The notes beneath the pieces were generated by a model. The model saw nothing but the letters and a program-made list of their open reading frames with translations. It was not told the DNA's origin and did not search any database. Source: Pseudomonadota bacterium (GTDB lineage Bacteria > Pseudomonadota > Alphaproteobacteria > Micavibrionales > Micavibrionaceae). From it: a stretch of 47,673 bases of DNA. The stretch spans positions 1 to 47,673 of the forward strand of contig CAUJHK010000038.1 in NCBI GenBank assembly GCA_963204715.1, in the 5' to 3' direction. Position 1 is the first letter of the stretch; the number at the start of each line of letters is the position of its first letter. Positions 45,201 through 47,673 of this stretch are shown in pieces. The position numbers were made by a program, and so were the translations under genes.

Positions 45201-47673
45201 CTAACGGAAAAAGCCAAAGCCTGCACCGCCGTCTTTAAGTTTTCCGCCTATTGTGGCCGCTCCGCCAGCAACATTTCGGACCATATTGTCCGCAGGGTCG
45301 CCATCTTGTGATCCGAAGGTGGCAAGGCCGTTGCGCAACCAGCGTGATACGACCTGATCGGGAATCATGTCCACCAGTTTGAAACACGGTAGAGCTATCA
45401 AATACACTATGATTGTATAGACAACGGTAAAGAAGAATTCATCAATGGTGCCACGCTTGTAGGCGACCTCCGTCACGCCTGGGGGCGCTGCTCCTTGCGG
45501 CGGGGCAAAGCAGTTGGTGGTGGAAGCGCCAGGCGTGTGACCAGACAGGTTGCTTAAGACCAGATAGAAAATCTGGTTTAAAACTTTAACCATAGATCCA
45601 AAGATAATAATCGCTCCAAGGAAGCTGATGATGATGACAATGGGCCTTAGGAAAATTTCGAGAATGTAGAAATAACCAGATTCGGCTGAATCCCCGGGCA
45701 TGCCATCGCTGTCGATGCGCAAATGCGCCAAGGCCCACAAGGGCATCCCCACCATGGCTTCAAAAATACTTTTTACCCATGTCATGACGGCAAAGAAGAA
45801 ATAAATAAAAGGAATCATAGGCAACACATAGAAAAGGATAAAACCCAGAATAAGCCCTATGGATGCGATGTTGATGAAAAAACCTGTGGCGGCCTGAAGC
45901 GCCGCGCCCAAGGACTTGTCAAACAGTCCTGCAAGCCCGCCCACAACACCCACGCCTGCCGCAATGCCGAAGCTGCGGATGGAGTGTTCAATCAGGCCGC
46001 GTCCCAGCGCGGACAATTGCGCCAGCGGGTGGATGTTTGTGTTTTTACACATATCAAATAAACCTTGCGTACCCATGACAAGGTTGATGGTGTCTATAAT
46101 AATATTGCCTGTGTTTCCTGTGTTGTGGGATACGGGGTTGGCAAGGTAAAATGCCATAGTTTGGTCACTGGCCCAGTAACGAAATTGTTGATTGAGGACA
46201 CGGACAACCTGCAAGTCCTCGGGCACTTCAAAATCCACAGGGGTTCCATCAGACAAAAAGGGTGTGTAAGTGTCCAAAAAGGGGACGTTCGTATCCTGCC
46301 GCTCTTTTTCTTTTTTCACCCACTCCATGGTAGAGGGCATCAGGCGTATCTGCGGTTCGTTAAAAATGGCTGAAGTTATGGCGCCGTTTTGTTCGGCCAC
46401 TTTGTTAAACCAGATTCCCGCGCCGCCCCAGCCCAGCAAAGGCGCGTTCGGGTTGGCAAAACTGTTGGCAGCCGTGGGGCTGGAAGGCGGGTTTGTCTGC
46501 TGTGTTATGGCGTTGGCCAGTGTGGTTTTAAAACTGTTGTTCAAAGACATGACCACAAAAGTGCGAAGGCTTTGCCCTGTAATATTGGTCATGGGTGGAA
46601 AATCGTTATAGGGCGGAACGCGGCCATATTTTTCGGTAAAGCCTTGGCCAATCATGTCAAAGCGGTTTCCAAGATTGCACTGGAAGGCAGACCCGCTTGT
46701 GCCACTCCACATACAATCCACCATTTCAATATAGGCCTGCTGGATATAGGCCGCGCCTGGCTGTGCCTGATCGACAATGGGCAAAACCAGTTCCCCGCAA
46801 TAAGGTTTAATGGCTCCTGTTTCATCCAGATATTTGACGGGGTCTTTTACGCCAAAACGGAATGAAACATTGCCGCCTTTCACATTGCTGACAATGGTGG
46901 AAAAGGCGGGCGCGCTGGAAAGCGGCGCGCTCTGTGCCGCAGTTTTACCATAGACAATATAGGGCTGGATATCACGCCCGTTGTGGCGTCCCTCCGCCCA
47001 TGAACACATTTTGGCCAGCACCATAAAGGACGCGAAATTTGTAAAGTCTGGAATATTCGGTTCTGCTATCAGCTGGTTGGGGTTTCCAAGATAGGCGGAT
47101 TTTGAAGTGCTATCAAAGGTAATCCACGCGTTGCTGGCCACGTTGGAGCCCAGCATGGCGGCATTCAGGACAAGATATTGCGCAAGGTTAATCCCTTGTG
47201 GTGTGGGCAGTAAAAGACCAAAGAACAAAACAACCCTGATGGCCGCCCATGATTTGTTAAAACGCTTGCCAAAAGGGATGCCGGATTCAGCTGTTTCAAG
47301 AACAACGGCAATGGCAAGGTATATAAGAATAATGGTTGCTATCAAAAGCATGCCAAAGGAATAAAATTGAAACAGCGCGTGCAGACCGCTGTGAAAGGGG
47401 GTTGTTCCCATGTCTTTGGAGTTAAAGATGTTGGGGATACCAAAGACCAGATCCAAAAGCCGAAACGCTATGTCGTCTTGCGTGTTGGGGTTGTTGAAAA
47501 AGGCACCAACCGTTGTGGGGCCAAGGCCAGGGCCATTATACGCAAAAGCCCGACCCGAAAACAACGCCAGCACAAGAAGAAAAATCTGCATAACCACCAT
47601 GGCAATGCCCGTCAGGACAACGCCAAAGATGGCTATTTTATCAATGTTTTTTTTGTTAAAGGGGATATGGTTT
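45201..47673 (-). CDS. DotA/TraY-family protein (type IVB secretion/IncI-conjugation-like), open at right edge
   Basis: Signal-peptide-like N-terminus, FGIPNIF, multiple TM segments, WAAIRVVLFFGLLLPTPQGINLAQYLVLNAAMLGSNVASNAW, C-terminal TM cluster FFFAVMTWVKSIFEAMVGMPLWALAHLR. Frame has no stop between 47600 and the window end, so the start is not fixed. Confidence 0.85.
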   Translation of the reverse strand, partial: NHIPFNKKNIDKIAIFGVVLTGIAMVVMQIFLLVLALFSGRAFAYNGPGLGPTTVGAFFNNPNTQDDIAFRLLDLVFGIPNIFNSKDMGTTPFHSGLHALFQFYSFGMLLIATIILIYLAIAVVLETAESGIPFGKRFNKSWAAIRVVLFFGLLLPTPQGINLAQYLVLNAAMLGSNVASNAWITFDSTSKSAYLGNPNQLIAEPNIPDFTNFASFMVLAKMCSWAEGRHNGRDIQPYIVYGKTAAQSAPLSSAPAFSTIVSNVKGGNVSFRFGVKDPVKYLDETGAIKPYCGELVLPIVDQAQPGAAYIQQAYIEMVDCMWSGTSGSAFQCNLGNRFDMIGQGFTEKYGRVPPYNDFPPMTNITGQSLRTFVVMSLNNSFKTTLANAITQQTNPPSSPTAANSFANPNAPLLGWGGAGIWFNKVAEQNGAITSAIFNEPQIRLMPSTMEWVKKEKERQDTNVPFLDTYTPFLSDGTPVDFEVPEDLQVVRVLNQQFRYWASDQTMAFYLANPVSHNTGNTGNIIIDTINLVMGTQGLFDMCKNTNIHPLAQLSALGRGLIEHSIRSFGIAAGVGVVGGLAGLFDKSLGAALQAATGFFINIASIGLILGFILFYVLPMIPFIYFFFAVMTWVKSIFEAMVGMPLWALAHLRIDSDGMPGDSAESGYFYILEIFLRPIVIIISFLGAIIIFGSMVKVLNQIFYLVLSNLSGHTPGASTTNCFAPPQGAAPPGVTEVAYKRGTIDEFFFTVVYTIIVYLIALPCFKLVDMIPDQVVSRWLRNGLATFGSQDGDPADNMVRNVAGGAATIGGKLKDGGAGFGFFR

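Overview
This 47.7 kb window looks like alphaproteobacterial chromosome and is mostly housekeeping genes. Main blocks: trpF-pyrF-lapA-ihfB-rpsA-cmk-(lipoprotein)-aroA; pyrC-hisI; cysS; hsp20-DUF1150; ptsN-like ... hpf ... rpoN-lptB-lptA-lptC-kdsD-rnd; tRNA-Leu(CAG); recR-lolA-pfkB-ftsK; pheA; a membrane-anchored cytochrome c; holC-kamA/epmB-like-pepA; lptF-lptG; mlaA-mlaC; and a DotA/TraY-like protein running off the right edge. I saw no transposase, integrase, rRNA or CRISPR array. The most unusual region is ~26.3-28.15 kb. There an XRE-type regulator with a TrmB/PLD-like C-terminal domain overlaps a gene that resembles a divergent tRNA-dependent cyclodipeptide synthase, with operator-like dyads upstream and no visible tailoring enzymes. 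Other second-look items: a truncated murI 5' fragment next to an unknown two-gene cassette between hpf and rpoN; a ROSE-like RNA-thermometer motif before hsp20; a putative papain-like lipoprotein splitting the aroA-cmk operon; a GGDEF/EAL protein with altered signature motifs; an orphan prepilin-like protein; and a 58-aa ORF missed by the ORF track. All homology calls come from reading motifs and remembered family patterns; no database search was run.
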